Assembly: GCF_000317635.1 (NCBI RefSeq) | Contig: NC_019779.1 | Coordinates: 496,001 to 560,000 of the forward strand | DNA: 64,000 bases | Direction of reading: 5' to 3' | Source of the DNA: Halothece sp. PCC 7418 | GTDB taxonomy: Bacteria; Cyanobacteriota; Cyanobacteriia; Cyanobacteriales; Rubidibacteraceae | Part shown: positions 54,805 to 63,820 of the stretch, piece after piece | How positions within the stretch are numbered: the stretch's first letter is position 1 | How the letters are laid out: each line of letters opens with the position of its first letter | Translations under genes and position numbers: made by a program | The notes under the pieces: model-generated | Seen by the model: only the letters and a program-made list of their open reading frames with translations | Told to the model about the DNA's origin: nothing | Database searches by the model: none

Positions 54805-56376
54805 ATGGACTTTGAACCGAGAATTTTAGCAGTTGATGATGTTCCTGATAACTTATTATTGTTATGTGACTTATTAGAAGAACGCGGATATCATGTCAGT
54901 ATTGCTTCTAATGTACAGGTCGCTTTAAATAATATTAATAAAAACCCACCCGATTTAATTTTGCTTGACATTTGTATGCCAGGGATGAGCGGTTATCGGG
55001 TTGCCTCGCAGTTAAAATCAGATCCAAAAACAAAAGAAATTCCCATTATTTTCTTAAGTGTTTTAGAAGATGCTCACTTAAAAGTCAAAGCCTTTCGGGT
55101 CGGCGGAGCAGACTATATTACCAAGCCGTTTCAAGTGGAAGAAGTGATTGCAAGGATTGAACATCAAATCACGATTCAACAACAGAAAAATGAGCTCAAG
55201 CAATTAAAAGGACAACTGTTAGAACAAAATCAGATCTTAGAACAACGGAACTATGATTTACAGGTTTTACTGACGTTAACTAAAATTATGAATACCGCAG
55301 AGACTCTAGATAGCGCGATCGCGCAGGTGTTAACAAAACTCTGTAAAATCATTGGCTGGGATTATGGAGAAGCATGGATTTTAAATGCGGAAGGAACTGA
55401 ACTAGAAAACAGCAACTCTTGGTATGCGAGTGATCCGAGCTTAGATCGGTTACATGAGAACCAAGAAGAAACAATTGTTAACGTCAAGAAGGACTTAGTT
55501 AAACAAATCGCTCAATCTCAAGAAATTCAATCCCTCGTTGATATTAAAAATATTGAGCAATTCAGTCGGTGTGATTCCTGCAAACAATTACAAAAAAACA
55601 TCCAAAATCTGGGTTTAAAAACCTTATTGGGAGTGCCAATTCTTTTTCAAAGAACAGTCTTAGCTGTCTTGCTGTTTTTCTCAGATGGTTCTGAATCTGA
55701 TGGTCAAACATCTCAAGTTTCACCCCTAAGTTTTGATCAATTGGAATTAATTCAATCTGTTGCTAATCAGTTAGGAACATTAATGCAGCGGTTACGCACG
55801 GAAACAGCATTGAAACAAGCCAATGAGAAACTCCAGCATTTGGTTTCTTATGATGGCTTAACCGCAATTGCAAACCGACGGCGATTTGATGAGTATTTAG
55901 ATGAACAATGGCGACAAGGAAAGCGCGATCGCGCTGAGTTATCCTTAATTTTATGCGATTTAGATGCCTTCAAACGCTACAACGATACCTTAGGTCATCA
56001 AGCAGGAGACCAATGCTTACAACAAGTTGCTCAGGGGATTGAAGCAATTGTCAACCGTCCCCTTGATTTAGTCGCTCGCTATGGAGGAGAAGAAATTGCA
56101 ATTTTACTTCCTAAGACCTCGCAAATAGGCGCATTTCAGTTAGCGGAAAAAATCTGCACAGCGATCAAAGAATTACAAATTTCTCATCCTGATTCCCCAG
56201 TCAGTCCTTATGTCACCATTAGCGTTGGTGTCAGTAGTATTATTCCCCGAGATGATTGTGCGCCAAAAACCTTGATTAGAATGGCTGATAATGCGCTGTA
56301 TCAAGCTAAAAAATCGGGGCGCGATCGCGTGATTCTCAATAACCAGTTCACAGAAGAAATCAATCAGGATCAATAA
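54805..56376 (+). CDS. Response regulator with GAF-like and diguanylate cyclase domains
   Basis: 523 residues: REC (FEPRILAVDDVPDNLLLLCDLL; Asp 55; TKPFQVEEV), a helical linker, a GAF-like domain (about 150-340), then GGDEF (YDGLTAIANRRRFDEYL; catalytic loop GGEEI at 427-431, a variant with E and I where GGDEF has D and F). The cyclase probably makes cyclic di-GMP on phosphorylation. HIP1 octamers are frequent. ATG at 54805, no strong ribosome site. Confidence 0.93.
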   Translation: MDFEPRILAVDDVPDNLLLLCDLLEERGYHVSIASNVQVALNNINKNPPDLILLDICMPGMSGYRVASQLKSDPKTKEIPIIFLSVLEDAHLKVKAFRVGGADYITKPFQVEEVIARIEHQITIQQQKNELKQLKGQLLEQNQILEQRNYDLQVLLTLTKIMNTAETLDSAIAQVLTKLCKIIGWDYGEAWILNAEGTELENSNSWYASDPSLDRLHENQEETIVNVKKDLVKQIAQSQEIQSLVDIKNIEQFSRCDSCKQLQKNIQNLGLKTLLGVPILFQRTVLAVLLFFSDGSESDGQTSQVSPLSFDQLELIQSVANQLGTLMQRLRTETALKQANEKLQHLVSYDGLTAIANRRRFDEYLDEQWRQGKRDRAELSLILCDLDAFKRYNDTLGHQAGDQCLQQVAQGIEAIVNRPLDLVARYGGEEIAILLPKTSQIGAFQLAEKICTAIKELQISHPDSPVSPYVTISVGVSSIIPRDDCAPKTLIRMADNALYQAKKSGRDRVILNNQFTEEINQDQ

Positions 56377-56401
56377 GAAGTGACTGTTTCAGCAGACCTG
56401 A

Positions 56402-57358
56402 TCACATTTCATGTTGTTCATAAGCAGCAACAATTCTCTGCACCAGCGGATGACGCACCACATCCCCTTGAGAGAATTCACAAACGGCGATCCCTTCCAC
56501 TGATTTCAGAATGGTTAAAGCAGTGACTAAACCAGACTCTTGATGATAGGGTAAGTCGGTTTGGGTAATATCCCCTGTCACGACCATGCGTGAAGAAAAG
56601 CCGAGGCGAGTCAGTACCATTTTCATCTGCGCAGGGGTGGTATTTTGCGCCTCATCGACAATGACAAACGCATTATTAAGCGTTCGCCCTCGCATATAAG
56701 CTAAAGGCGCGATTTCAATCGTTCCTTTTGCCATTAAATCGGGAATTTTTTCGGGGTCAATCAGTTCATACAGCGCATCGTAGAGAGGACGCAGAAAGGG
56801 ATTAACTTTTTCTTGTAAATCTCCAGGGAGGAAGCCTAATTTTTCTCCCGCTTCTACCGCAGGGCGGGTGAGAATAAGACGCTCGTAGTCTCCTTTTAAT
56901 AAAGATTGTACCGCTAGAATTGCAGCGAGAAAAGTTTTTCCCGTTCCCGCAGGTCCCGTGCAAAAAGTAATATCGTGAGACTGAATCGCTTTAATATATT
57001 GGCGTTGGCGAAAGGTTTTAGCGCGAATTTGTTCCCCTTTGCGGGTACGCGCCAGAACATTTTGTTGTAAGTCTTGATAATCTTCTAAACGCCCTGTATC
57101 TTGGGCTTGGAAGGCGGTCATGATCTCCGCTTTGGAGATCGCTTTTCCTTCTTCCCAGTAGGGTTTGAGGGATCGCACCACCGCTAAACATCGTTCTACT
57201 GGTTTTTCTTTACCAGTGATTAACAGTTCTTGTCCCCGCATCACCAATTTTGCCCCCGTTTGTCGGGAAAGGGTTTTGAGATTGGCTTCTTGGGGACCGG
57301 CTAGCGCGATCGCGCTCTCGCTACTGGGTAATTCAATGGTTTTGACCGCCTCTGTCAT
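56402..57358 (-). CDS. PhoH family protein
   Basis: 318 residues from ATG 57358 (MTEAVKTIEL). Small KH-like N-terminus, then the PhoH P-loop ATPase domain: Walker [42 protein letters not shown] and ILTRLGFSSRMVVTGDITQTDLP. The family is linked to RNA metabolism and phosphate starvation; activity is not fully known. A TTG at 57367 would add 3 residues. Confidence 0.93.
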   Translation of the reverse strand: MTEAVKTIELPSSESAIALAGPQEANLKTLSRQTGAKLVMRGQELLITGKEKPVERCLAVVRSLKPYWEEGKAISKAEIMTAFQAQDTGRLEDYQDLQQNVLARTRKGEQIRAKTFRQRQYIKAIQSHDITFCTGPAGTGKTFLAAILAVQSLLKGDYERLILTRPAVEAGEKLGFLPGDLQEKVNPFLRPLYDALYELIDPEKIPDLMAKGTIEIAPLAYMRGRTLNNAFVIVDEAQNTTPAQMKMVLTRLGFSSRMVVTGDITQTDLPYHQESGLVTALTILKSVEGIAVCEFSQGDVVRHPLVQRIVAAYEQHEM

Positions 57359-57430
57359 CAGAATCAATTAGGAGTATTTTGGCGTTACTTAATGAGACAC
57401 CGTAGTGGTGACTACAGGAGGAGTTGATCC

Positions 57431-57868
57431 TTACTTAAGTTCTGGTGATCGTTGATCAGCCGAACGATTGGGACTAGGTTTAGACCGTTTTTGCGGTTTT
57501 CTCTTCCCATCTTTTCCCACTGGTTTCTGGGGTCGCTCTGAGGTGGGTTTCCTCGTTTTCCCAGCCTCACTGCTTGTCTCTTTCTCCCCATAAACATCCA
57601 GATATACAGACTGTTGAACTGCTGAGGCTGCAGCGGTCAACACAGTACGCACCGCACTCAGATTTCTTCCTCCTCGCCCAAATAATTTTCCCTGATCACT
57701 TTGTTCTAACGCCAAACGAATCCAAACCCGTTGATTGTTGTTAGTCCATTCACAATCAATTCGTAAACTCTCAGGGACATCCAGTAAGGGGGTTAATAAA
57801 AACTGGACTAATTCAGCATATTGTGGCTGATGCGATGCGGGGGATGAGGAATTGACATAATTAGGCAT
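57431..57868 (-). CDS. khpA: KH-domain RNA-binding protein KhpA
   Basis: 145 residues: KH domain ([38 protein letters not shown] with the GXXG-type loop), then a basic tail of K, R, P and S. KhpA-like proteins bind RNA and act with KhpB in some bacteria. Its ATG overlaps the end of rpsP by 8 bp, the usual rpsP-khpA arrangement. Confidence 0.92.
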   Translation of the reverse strand: MPNYVNSSSPASHQPQYAELVQFLLTPLLDVPESLRIDCEWTNNNQRVWIRLALEQSDQGKLFGRGGRNLSAVRTVLTAAASAVQQSVYLDVYGEKETSSEAGKTRKPTSERPQKPVGKDGKRKPQKRSKPSPNRSADQRSPELK

Positions 57869-58109
57869 TCACTTGTTGATACACTTGCGCTTTTTTCAAA
57901 ATATGATCCACGGTTTCAGTAGGTTTTGCCCCTTGCTGCAACCGCTTGACAATAGCTGGAACATTCAGTCGAGTTTCACCTGTTCTGGGATTATAAAATC
58001 CTAATTCTTCTAAGGGGCGACCATCGCGACGGCTACTATTATTCATCGCAACAATCCGATAGCTAGCTTCTCTTTTCTTACCTAATCGCTTTAAACGCAG
58101 TTTTACCAT
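57861..58109 (-). CDS. rpsP: 30S ribosomal protein S16
   Basis: 82 residues: [41 protein letters not shown] with the S16 signature. ATG at 58109. Forms an operon with khpA downstream. The 34-codon ORF lies upstream, 72 bp away. Confidence 0.97.
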   Translation of the reverse strand: MVKLRLKRLGKKREASYRIVAMNNSSRRDGRPLEELGFYNPRTGETRLNVPAIVKRLQQGAKPTETVDHILKKAQVYQQVNA

Positions 58110-58181
58110 TTTCTCCAGTGGTCAATTTTATAGTCACATCTAACAATTGTACCGAATATAGAGGCGATTGGTCTAGATGCT

Positions 58182-58286
58182 CTAACGACGGTTTTTAGGG
58201 GCGACGAGCATTTGATCCCGTCGGACTACCATTTCCCCACGTTGGAGAGGGTTACGTTCGACAACTGCTGCTTTTTCTGGTTTCAT
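58182..58286 (-). CDS. 34-residue basic protein upstream of rpsP
   Basis: ATG at 58286 reads MKPEKAAVVERNPLQRGEMV and ends at TAG 58182. A strong ribosome site GAGGAGA stands about 8 bases upstream. Arg-rich C-terminus (VVRRDQMLVAPKNRR). The TIGR04376-like gene ends 20 bp upstream, so it may share its transcript. Family not recognised. Confidence 0.6.
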   Translation of the reverse strand: MKPEKAAVVERNPLQRGEMVVRRDQMLVAPKNRR

Positions 58287-58306
58287 CACACTTTCTCCTC
58301 TCCGCC

Positions 58307-58873
58307 TCATGATTGATGCTTCATTTCTTTTAATTCTTGTTCCACTTCCCAATTGCGGAACTCTTCTTCTAAAGGGTCAAAGCTGCGATTATAAGCAGAA
58401 GAATAAATTTCGTCTGTATTCCAACTGCTGGTCGCCCTGGAAGTGGTTTGCTGGGTTTGCTTTACTTGCTGGGCTTTCGCTTTAACTTCTTTTTGACGCT
58501 GTCTGATCTGCTCAATCAGTGCTCGGGCTTGTCGAATTTGCTCTTTCACCCCTTTCATTTTTCCCCAGCGTTGGTTTCCGAGGCGTAACAAACTCGCTTC
58601 TTTTTCTTGGGCTGCTTGCGCTAAATCTTCACGGTTAGCTGCTCTTGCTTTATCAATGCGTTGATGCCAAAGTTTAATATCTTGAGCAAGGGAAAGAATT
58701 TCATTTTCAATTTTCTTTTCTTGCTGTTGTAGATTTAAGACTAAGCGAATCGTATCTTTTTCTTGCTCTCGTAATTGTTCTTCTAACGCTTGTAATTCTA
58801 AGTGGGGATTTTTCTTTAAAAAATCATCCAACCGCGTTTCTAAAAAATGTGTTAAATCGTCTAATAAACCCAC
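58307..58873 (-). CDS. Coiled-coil protein of the cyanobacterial TIGR04376 type
   Basis: 188 residues, almost all charged helix: MGLLDDLTHFLETRLDDFLKKNPHLELQALEEQLREQE and long QQEKK/RQRQKEV repeats. I associate it with TIGR04376, a cyanobacterial family of unknown function; this is from memory. No membrane segment. ATG at 58873; the upstream hypothetical gene ends 12 bp away, so they form a pair. Confidence 0.7.
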   Translation of the reverse strand: MGLLDDLTHFLETRLDDFLKKNPHLELQALEEQLREQEKDTIRLVLNLQQQEKKIENEILSLAQDIKLWHQRIDKARAANREDLAQAAQEKEASLLRLGNQRWGKMKGVKEQIRQARALIEQIRQRQKEVKAKAQQVKQTQQTTSRATSSWNTDEIYSSAYNRSFDPLEEEFRNWEVEQELKEMKHQS

Positions 58874-58885
58874 CGCTCCGTCTCC

Positions 58886-59938
58886 TTACTGCACAGACAT
58901 TTCTTCACCAACAAACATGACTTTTTGCTGCTCATGATTCCTAAAGGTTGCTTTTTGGTTAGCCACCGATACTAGTTTCCAGTTACTGCCAGGAATGGTT
59001 TCTTCTAGCATAATGCGTTGGGTTGCTCCTTGAACTTTTAATAACGCAGCAGAGTGTTCCCCTAATTCTAATAATCCCACTAGCCGATGAGGAGAGATTT
59101 CAGGAGTCGTTTTCGGCGTTTGTGGTTGGCTGTCCGTGGAGGGTGCTGGGGGTTGAGTTGGCGTTACTGTTTGGTTTTCCGATTGCTGGGTTTTAGCGGG
59201 TTGGGGCTGTGGACTCGGAGTGGGAGTTGGGGGGTTAGCCTTTGCCAGGGCTGGGGGAGGAGGAGGAAGCGCGGGTAAGGTAGCGACAGATTGTGGCTTT
59301 TGGGGTTGAGAGACTGGCGTTGGCTGCGGTTTCGTCTCTGGGATAATGGGGGTGACAGGTGGTTGGGCTTGGTCAATCTTCTGCTGGGCTTTGAGTTTTT
59401 CCGCAAGAGCTTGTTCTCGATCAATTTCTACCAGTGCTCGCTCCATATAATTCAGAAACTCAGGATTCGTGTCAGTGATCTGAGGCTCTTCGGGCTCTGA
59501 GTCTGCCATAGCAGCCTGAATCTCTTGTAAACTGGCTAATGAGAATTGATGATCGTCTTCGATTAAAAGCAAGCTCCCCATAAAGAGAGAACAAGATGAG
59601 AAGAAAATGATTTTGTCCAGATGGCGTGTCCAGAAAGGAGACTGGGGTGGAGGAGGTTCGGAAAATTCTTGTTCAAACTCTTCCAAGGGATCAAAGTTTA
59701 CATCATGGAGGGGATCATCTCGAAAAGCAAAATTTTCAGGGTCATCCTCGTTATAGCCCCCAGAAAATGGAGTCCCAGAAACGGGGTTTCCCTGTTGAGA
59801 GTGATCATGATGTTCTCTTGATTGCAGATGCTCAAAACGGCGGTTTTTTTGTAACGCTTGATCAACTTCACTAAATAGCGTATTGATCATGAGTTCAGCA
59901 TCAGATTCTAGTCTTCGCGGGGGATGAGATAGCGTCAT
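58886..59938 (-). CDS. Hypothetical membrane-anchored proline-rich protein
   Basis: 350 residues from ATG 59938 (MTLSHPPRRLESDAELMINTLFSEV). One hydrophobic segment (IIFFSSCSLFMGSLLLIEDD, about residue 110-130), a long P/Q/T-rich region and a folded C-terminal domain of about 70 residues (LVGLLELGEHSAALLKVQGATQ... FVGEEMSV). The C-terminal part looks like a periplasmic PilP-type or type II secretion-like domain, which is a guess. Not recognised. Confidence 0.65.
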   Translation of the reverse strand: MTLSHPPRRLESDAELMINTLFSEVDQALQKNRRFEHLQSREHHDHSQQGNPVSGTPFSGGYNEDDPENFAFRDDPLHDVNFDPLEEFEQEFSEPPPPQSPFWTRHLDKIIFFSSCSLFMGSLLLIEDDHQFSLASLQEIQAAMADSEPEEPQITDTNPEFLNYMERALVEIDREQALAEKLKAQQKIDQAQPPVTPIIPETKPQPTPVSQPQKPQSVATLPALPPPPPALAKANPPTPTPSPQPQPAKTQQSENQTVTPTQPPAPSTDSQPQTPKTTPEISPHRLVGLLELGEHSAALLKVQGATQRIMLEETIPGSNWKLVSVANQKATFRNHEQQKVMFVGEEMSVQ

Positions 59939-60072
59939 AATTGCCTTTTGCCTTAACTTCAAAAAAGAGTGATTCACAAGGCACACAGAAAAGCAGACGG
60001 GTGAGGATTACTCTTGGTTTCAGGTTAGGTGATTTTTGGCGAAACAAAAGTGATTGTGATCGGAGCTTGATT

Positions 60073-60897
60073 TTATAAAATATTTTCTAACCCATACACC
60101 AATGATTTTAGTTCTGTCACTTTACGAATGGCAAGAATGACTCCAGGCATATAGGCAGCGCGATCGCTGGTATCATGACGGAGGGTATAAGTCTGACCAC
60201 TTGCCCCAAAAATCACTTCTTGGTGAGCAATCAGACCTGGTAAACGAATACTGTGGATATGAATATTATCGTTCGCTAACGCCCCTCTTGCCCCCGCTAA
60301 CGTTTCTTGTTCTTCCACTTGCGCTGGATTATAGGTTTTATCACCACTGAGCATTTGTGCGGTTTTAATCGCTGTTCCACTGGGAGCATCTGCTTTTTGA
60401 TTATGGTGCAGTTCGATAATTTCTACGTGATCAAAGTATTTCGCAGCTTGAATTGCAGCTTGTTGCAGTAAGACAATGCCAATGGAAAAATTAGGGACAA
60501 TCAGTGCACCTGTGGTTGCTTTTTCCGCAAAATCAGTCAAATCAGACAGTTGTTTATCGGTTAAGCCCGTTGTTCCCACTACGGGGCGCACTCCATACGC
60601 GATCGCGGTGCGAGTGTTTTCATAAACGCTATCAGGATGGGTAAAATCAACCATGACTCCCTGTGTGGGATACTGGGTTGCCATCACCAGCGTTCCCTGT
60701 AACTCATTGAGTAAGGGAACTTCAAGGGGACCACAACCCACGACTTCGCCAATATCTTGACCAAGATAAGCGGGATTTTGATCCACGGCCCCCACTAAAG
60801 TCATCCCTTCTGCTTCCGCAACAGCTTTGATCACTTCTCGACCCATTTTTCCAGCAGCACCATTAACGACCACTGGAATGACTGATTCCTCACTCAT
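60073..60897 (-). CDS. dapB: 4-hydroxy-tetrahydrodipicolinate reductase
   Basis: Reduces the dihydrodipicolinate precursor with NAD(P)H in lysine and peptidoglycan synthesis. 274 residues: [18 protein letters not shown] nucleotide fold, [19 protein letters not shown], then the signature [18 protein letters not shown]. Complete. ATG at 60897. Confidence 0.97.
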   Translation of the reverse strand: MSEESVIPVVVNGAAGKMGREVIKAVAEAEGMTLVGAVDQNPAYLGQDIGEVVGCGPLEVPLLNELQGTLVMATQYPTQGVMVDFTHPDSVYENTRTAIAYGVRPVVGTTGLTDKQLSDLTDFAEKATTGALIVPNFSIGIVLLQQAAIQAAKYFDHVEIIELHHNQKADAPSGTAIKTAQMLSGDKTYNPAQVEEQETLAGARGALANDNIHIHSIRLPGLIAHQEVIFGASGQTYTLRHDTSDRAAYMPGVILAIRKVTELKSLVYGLENIL

Positions 60898-60954
60898 AAC
60901 TGATGTTTCCTTTAACGACTGGTGAGCATTTTACAGGATTAGGAGAGCCAAACT

Positions 60955-61554
60955 CTAGCGCAAGAAACTGCTACTCAACCAAAACAGAAACAAAGTCGTT
61001 AACGCAGTAAACTGCTCTGAAGCCATTCCCGCAGCAACAACGGGGGCGAGGGCTGCACCTAAACCCACACCAATCAATAAACTAGCCAGAGTAATGAGTA
61101 AAGAACGACCCAAACGGTTTTCTTTGCGGTTTAAGAGATAAGCTGTGGCTGCAAAACCAAGGGCTAACATGACCGAAGCACTGTCACCAGAGGAGAGGGT
61201 AATCGCAACCAACAGAACAAAAATCCCCGCAGAAATTAATAAATCATTACGAGAAGGGGTATCCAAAAGTCTCTGTAGCCAGGCGGGAGAAGATGCAGGG
61301 TTCGGGGCTTGGGGTTTAGGTTTGGCTGGTTTGGCTCGTTCGGGGAAACGAATCCGTTCAGGGACTTTAATTTTTCCTTCTTGGCGGAGGCGCAACCGAT
61401 CCATAATAATGGAGTCATAGGCAGCTTCTACCGCTTCTTTTTGTCGCTGATCGTCTTCGTATTCTTTAGTTAAACGAACTTTTGCTTCCTGTATCTCTTC
61501 AAAAGACGCATCTTCTGTTACGCCTAGTTGTTCATAAGGATTTTGCTCACTCAT
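60955..61554 (-). CDS. CPP1-like membrane protein (chaperone-like protein of POR1 family)
   Basis: 199 residues: N-terminal J-like segment (YEQLGVTEDASFEEIQEAKVRLTKEY) without the HPD motif, a proline-rich spacer and three or four membrane helices (about 105-199). This is the CPP1/cell growth defect family, whose plant member stabilises light-dependent POR. POR itself is in this window, at 5387-6358. Role with POR in cyanobacteria is inference. Followed by tatA on the same strand. Confidence 0.85.
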   Translation of the reverse strand: MSEQNPYEQLGVTEDASFEEIQEAKVRLTKEYEDDQRQKEAVEAAYDSIIMDRLRLRQEGKIKVPERIRFPERAKPAKPKPQAPNPASSPAWLQRLLDTPSRNDLLISAGIFVLLVAITLSSGDSASVMLALGFAATAYLLNRKENRLGRSLLITLASLLIGVGLGAALAPVVAAGMASEQFTALTTLFLFWLSSSFLR

Positions 61555-61611
61555 GCTTGTCTCCTTTTGTGGGGCTGATTCAACGTCATCATAACTTGAG
61601 CCAAAGAATTG

Positions 61612-61911
61612 CTAGACTTTGGTTTGTTCTTCTTGATCAGAGGTGGTTTTGGCGTGGGTTGATTCGCCATCAGAGACCGTTTCCGAAGCACTCGGTTCAA
61701 GCTGAGCATTCATTTTTACAGACTCATTACTTTGTGCTTTGTTGGTTTCCCGCTTAAATTCATTTTCAAATTCTTTAGAAGCATCTTGAAAACCACGGAT
61801 GGCTTTGCCGAGACTACTCCCAATTTCTGGTAATTTTTTCGGACCGAAAACCAGTAACGCAATCACAAAAATCAACGCCATTTCTGGTAAGCCAATGCCA
61901 AAAACATTCAT
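61612..61911 (-). CDS. tatA: Twin-arginine translocase TatA/E subunit
   Basis: 99 residues: MNVFGIGLPEMALIFVIALLVFGPKKLPEIGSSLGKAIRGFQDASKEFENEF, i.e. one membrane helix, the FGPKKLPE hinge and an amphipathic helix, then an acidic tail. Exports folded proteins with TatC; no tatC nearby. ATG at 61911. Lies between the CPP1-like gene and bciB. Confidence 0.95.
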   Translation of the reverse strand: MNVFGIGLPEMALIFVIALLVFGPKKLPEIGSSLGKAIRGFQDASKEFENEFKRETNKAQSNESVKMNAQLEPSASETVSDGESTHAKTTSDQEEQTKV

Positions 61912-61954
61912 GAGAGATTCTCCAATGAGGTTTGCTACTGTCTAGTGTATCTTT

Positions 61955-63151
61955 TCAGTCTTTGGGTAGTTCGTACTGTTCTACGATGCGCTTGGCATAT
62001 TCGGGCACATGGTCATCTAACTTCTCTGGATAGTTGCGTTTGACATATAAATAGTTCCGCGTGAAGTGAGAATCAATGGAAAAACGAGCATATTCTAAGC
62101 CTTTCGGGCCCACTTGTTCGATCACGACCCCCATTAATTTTGCTGCCCACATGGGAAGGGTCACTCCCTGATCATAGGCGGGAATACTTTGTTGGACCGC
62201 TGCTTTGCGATTGCCTTTTGAACTCACCGCTTGGGTTTCCAGTTGATCTTGAACGAGATCTAACATTTCTTTTCCGATGTCGTTGCGAACGACAATCCAT
62301 TGATAACCAAACGGTGCGCCCATATAACCGACGACGAGATCGGCAAGAGAGTTGACATAATCAAAGCAACTCATGCAGGAAGGGGCAAAGACATCTTTTA
62401 ATTCTTTGGTGTTGAGTCCGAAAAAGGGAACTTTTTCAATGCTGCCATCTTCATGCTTAAAGTGAACCCGAAAGTCTTGCATAAATTCGTAGTGAACCAC
62501 GGTTTCGGGAGACTTACTGGTCGTTTCGAGAAATTTTTGGAGTCCTTCGCGGGTAACGTTATCCACGCAGGGCGTTCCTAAGACATAGAGTTTTTCGAGA
62601 CCGAGTTTATCTTGAACCGCTCGCAACGCTTGGATTTGGCAACCGACCCCAATCACAAGGAGACGTTTGAAGCCCGATTGTTCCACTTCTTCTAGGATGG
62701 AGAGATTCGGGGAGAGAGTGGGTTTATTCACTCGCGCTGCTAAAACTTCTTCGGGAGTCCGCGCTATGATTGGCATGGGTTGGAAGCGATCTTCGGGGGT
62801 GTTTTGCACACAAACGACACCTTCCACTTTCCCTTGTTGGAGCATTTCACACGCGATCGCGCTGACAATGCCTGTCCACTGCGCTCCCTCAATCGGCTCT
62901 TTTTTTCGGGCTGCCATCATTTCTTGATGAACGCCAAAATAGAGATCGTCTTCTTTTTCTAAATCACGGCTTTGTCCATGGGCTTGGGCTTCTAAGTCTG
63001 CTATTTGCTCATGGAGAAAGGCACAGGCTTCTTTAACATAGTGGATGTAGTAGGTATCACACAACCCACATTCGCTACAAAGAGCTTTCGCGGGACGGGG
63101 ACTACCAGCTTTGAGAGCTTTGGCTTTACGATGGGAAGAAACAGTACTCAT
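61955..63151 (-). CDS. bciB: Ferredoxin-dependent divinyl chlorophyllide 8-vinyl reductase (BciB type)
   Basis: 398 residues of the FrhB/HCAR family with iron-sulfur binding cysteines (CSECGLCDTYY, FAPSCMSCFDY) and the flavin domain (LLVIGVGCQIQALRAVQ; LYVLGTPCVDNVTREGL; LADLVVGYMGAPFGYQWIVVR). The cyanobacterial homologue reduces the 8-vinyl group in chlorophyll synthesis. Assignment against 7-hydroxymethyl chlorophyll a reductase rests on the cyanobacterial setting. ATG at 63151. Together with por and the CPP1-like gene this makes three chlorophyll-related genes in the window. Confidence 0.9.
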   Translation of the reverse strand: MSTVSSHRKAKALKAGSPRPAKALCSECGLCDTYYIHYVKEACAFLHEQIADLEAQAHGQSRDLEKEDDLYFGVHQEMMAARKKEPIEGAQWTGIVSAIACEMLQQGKVEGVVCVQNTPEDRFQPMPIIARTPEEVLAARVNKPTLSPNLSILEEVEQSGFKRLLVIGVGCQIQALRAVQDKLGLEKLYVLGTPCVDNVTREGLQKFLETTSKSPETVVHYEFMQDFRVHFKHEDGSIEKVPFFGLNTKELKDVFAPSCMSCFDYVNSLADLVVGYMGAPFGYQWIVVRNDIGKEMLDLVQDQLETQAVSSKGNRKAAVQQSIPAYDQGVTLPMWAAKLMGVVIEQVGPKGLEYARFSIDSHFTRNYLYVKRNYPEKLDDHVPEYAKRIVEQYELPKD

Positions 63152-63311
63152 CCTAAGTGTTTAATTTAATCAGCTAATGTTGAGACTCCTTTTATCAGGA
63201 TAATTCACAATGGCAAGGGAAGCTAGAAGAAGGACAGACCAAGGGGAAGCAGTGACCATTGATAATATTTATTAACTGGATAGGGATTTTCAGGATTAAT
63301 TGAGTAGTTTC

Positions 63312-63743
63312 ATGGGAAAAGACAGCATCCGAACTTTATTTTTAGCGGTAATAATTGGTTTCATGAGTAGTAGTTGTGCAGCGACAAAAACCAATCAGTG
63401 CCGAGAGATTATTGAGATTGCAAATGAAACCGTAACCGAAGCAAGAACCTTAACCAATGGTGGACAAAGTAGCGATCCAGAAGCTGCTTTATTAGCTGCT
63501 GATACCATGGAACTAGCAGCAGAAGAAATGGCAAATTTAGAAATTACAGATGAACAGTTAAAACAGTACCAAAAAGATTTTATGATTCTGTACCAAGATA
63601 CAGCAAGGGCAACCCGAGCCTTTGTTAAAGCTTATGAAAAAACCGATCAAAGAAAATTAAAACAAGCCCGAAAGCGGTTGCAAAAAGCCACTGCCCCAGA
63701 AAGCAAATTAGTGACAAAAATCAATCGTTATTGCGTCAAATAA
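63312..63743 (+). CDS. Hypothetical exported, probably lipid-linked protein
   Basis: 143 residues from ATG 63312 (MGKDSIRTLFLAVIIGFMSS): signal-peptide-like start and a cysteine at SSSCAATK that could be a lipobox (weak match), then a helical mature domain rich in A, E and K. Family not recognised. A TTG at 63300 would add 4 residues. 77 bp before the pepA-like gene on the same strand. Confidence 0.65.
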   Translation: MGKDSIRTLFLAVIIGFMSSSCAATKTNQCREIIEIANETVTEARTLTNGGQSSDPEAALLAADTMELAAEEMANLEITDEQLKQYQKDFMILYQDTARATRAFVKAYEKTDQRKLKQARKRLQKATAPESKLVTKINRYCVK

Positions 63744-63820
63744 ATTGACAAGTAACGCCTAATAATTAACAATTAATAAGAAGCGCGTTGAATAAAGAAT
63801 AACAAGTAGAGAGTATAGAG

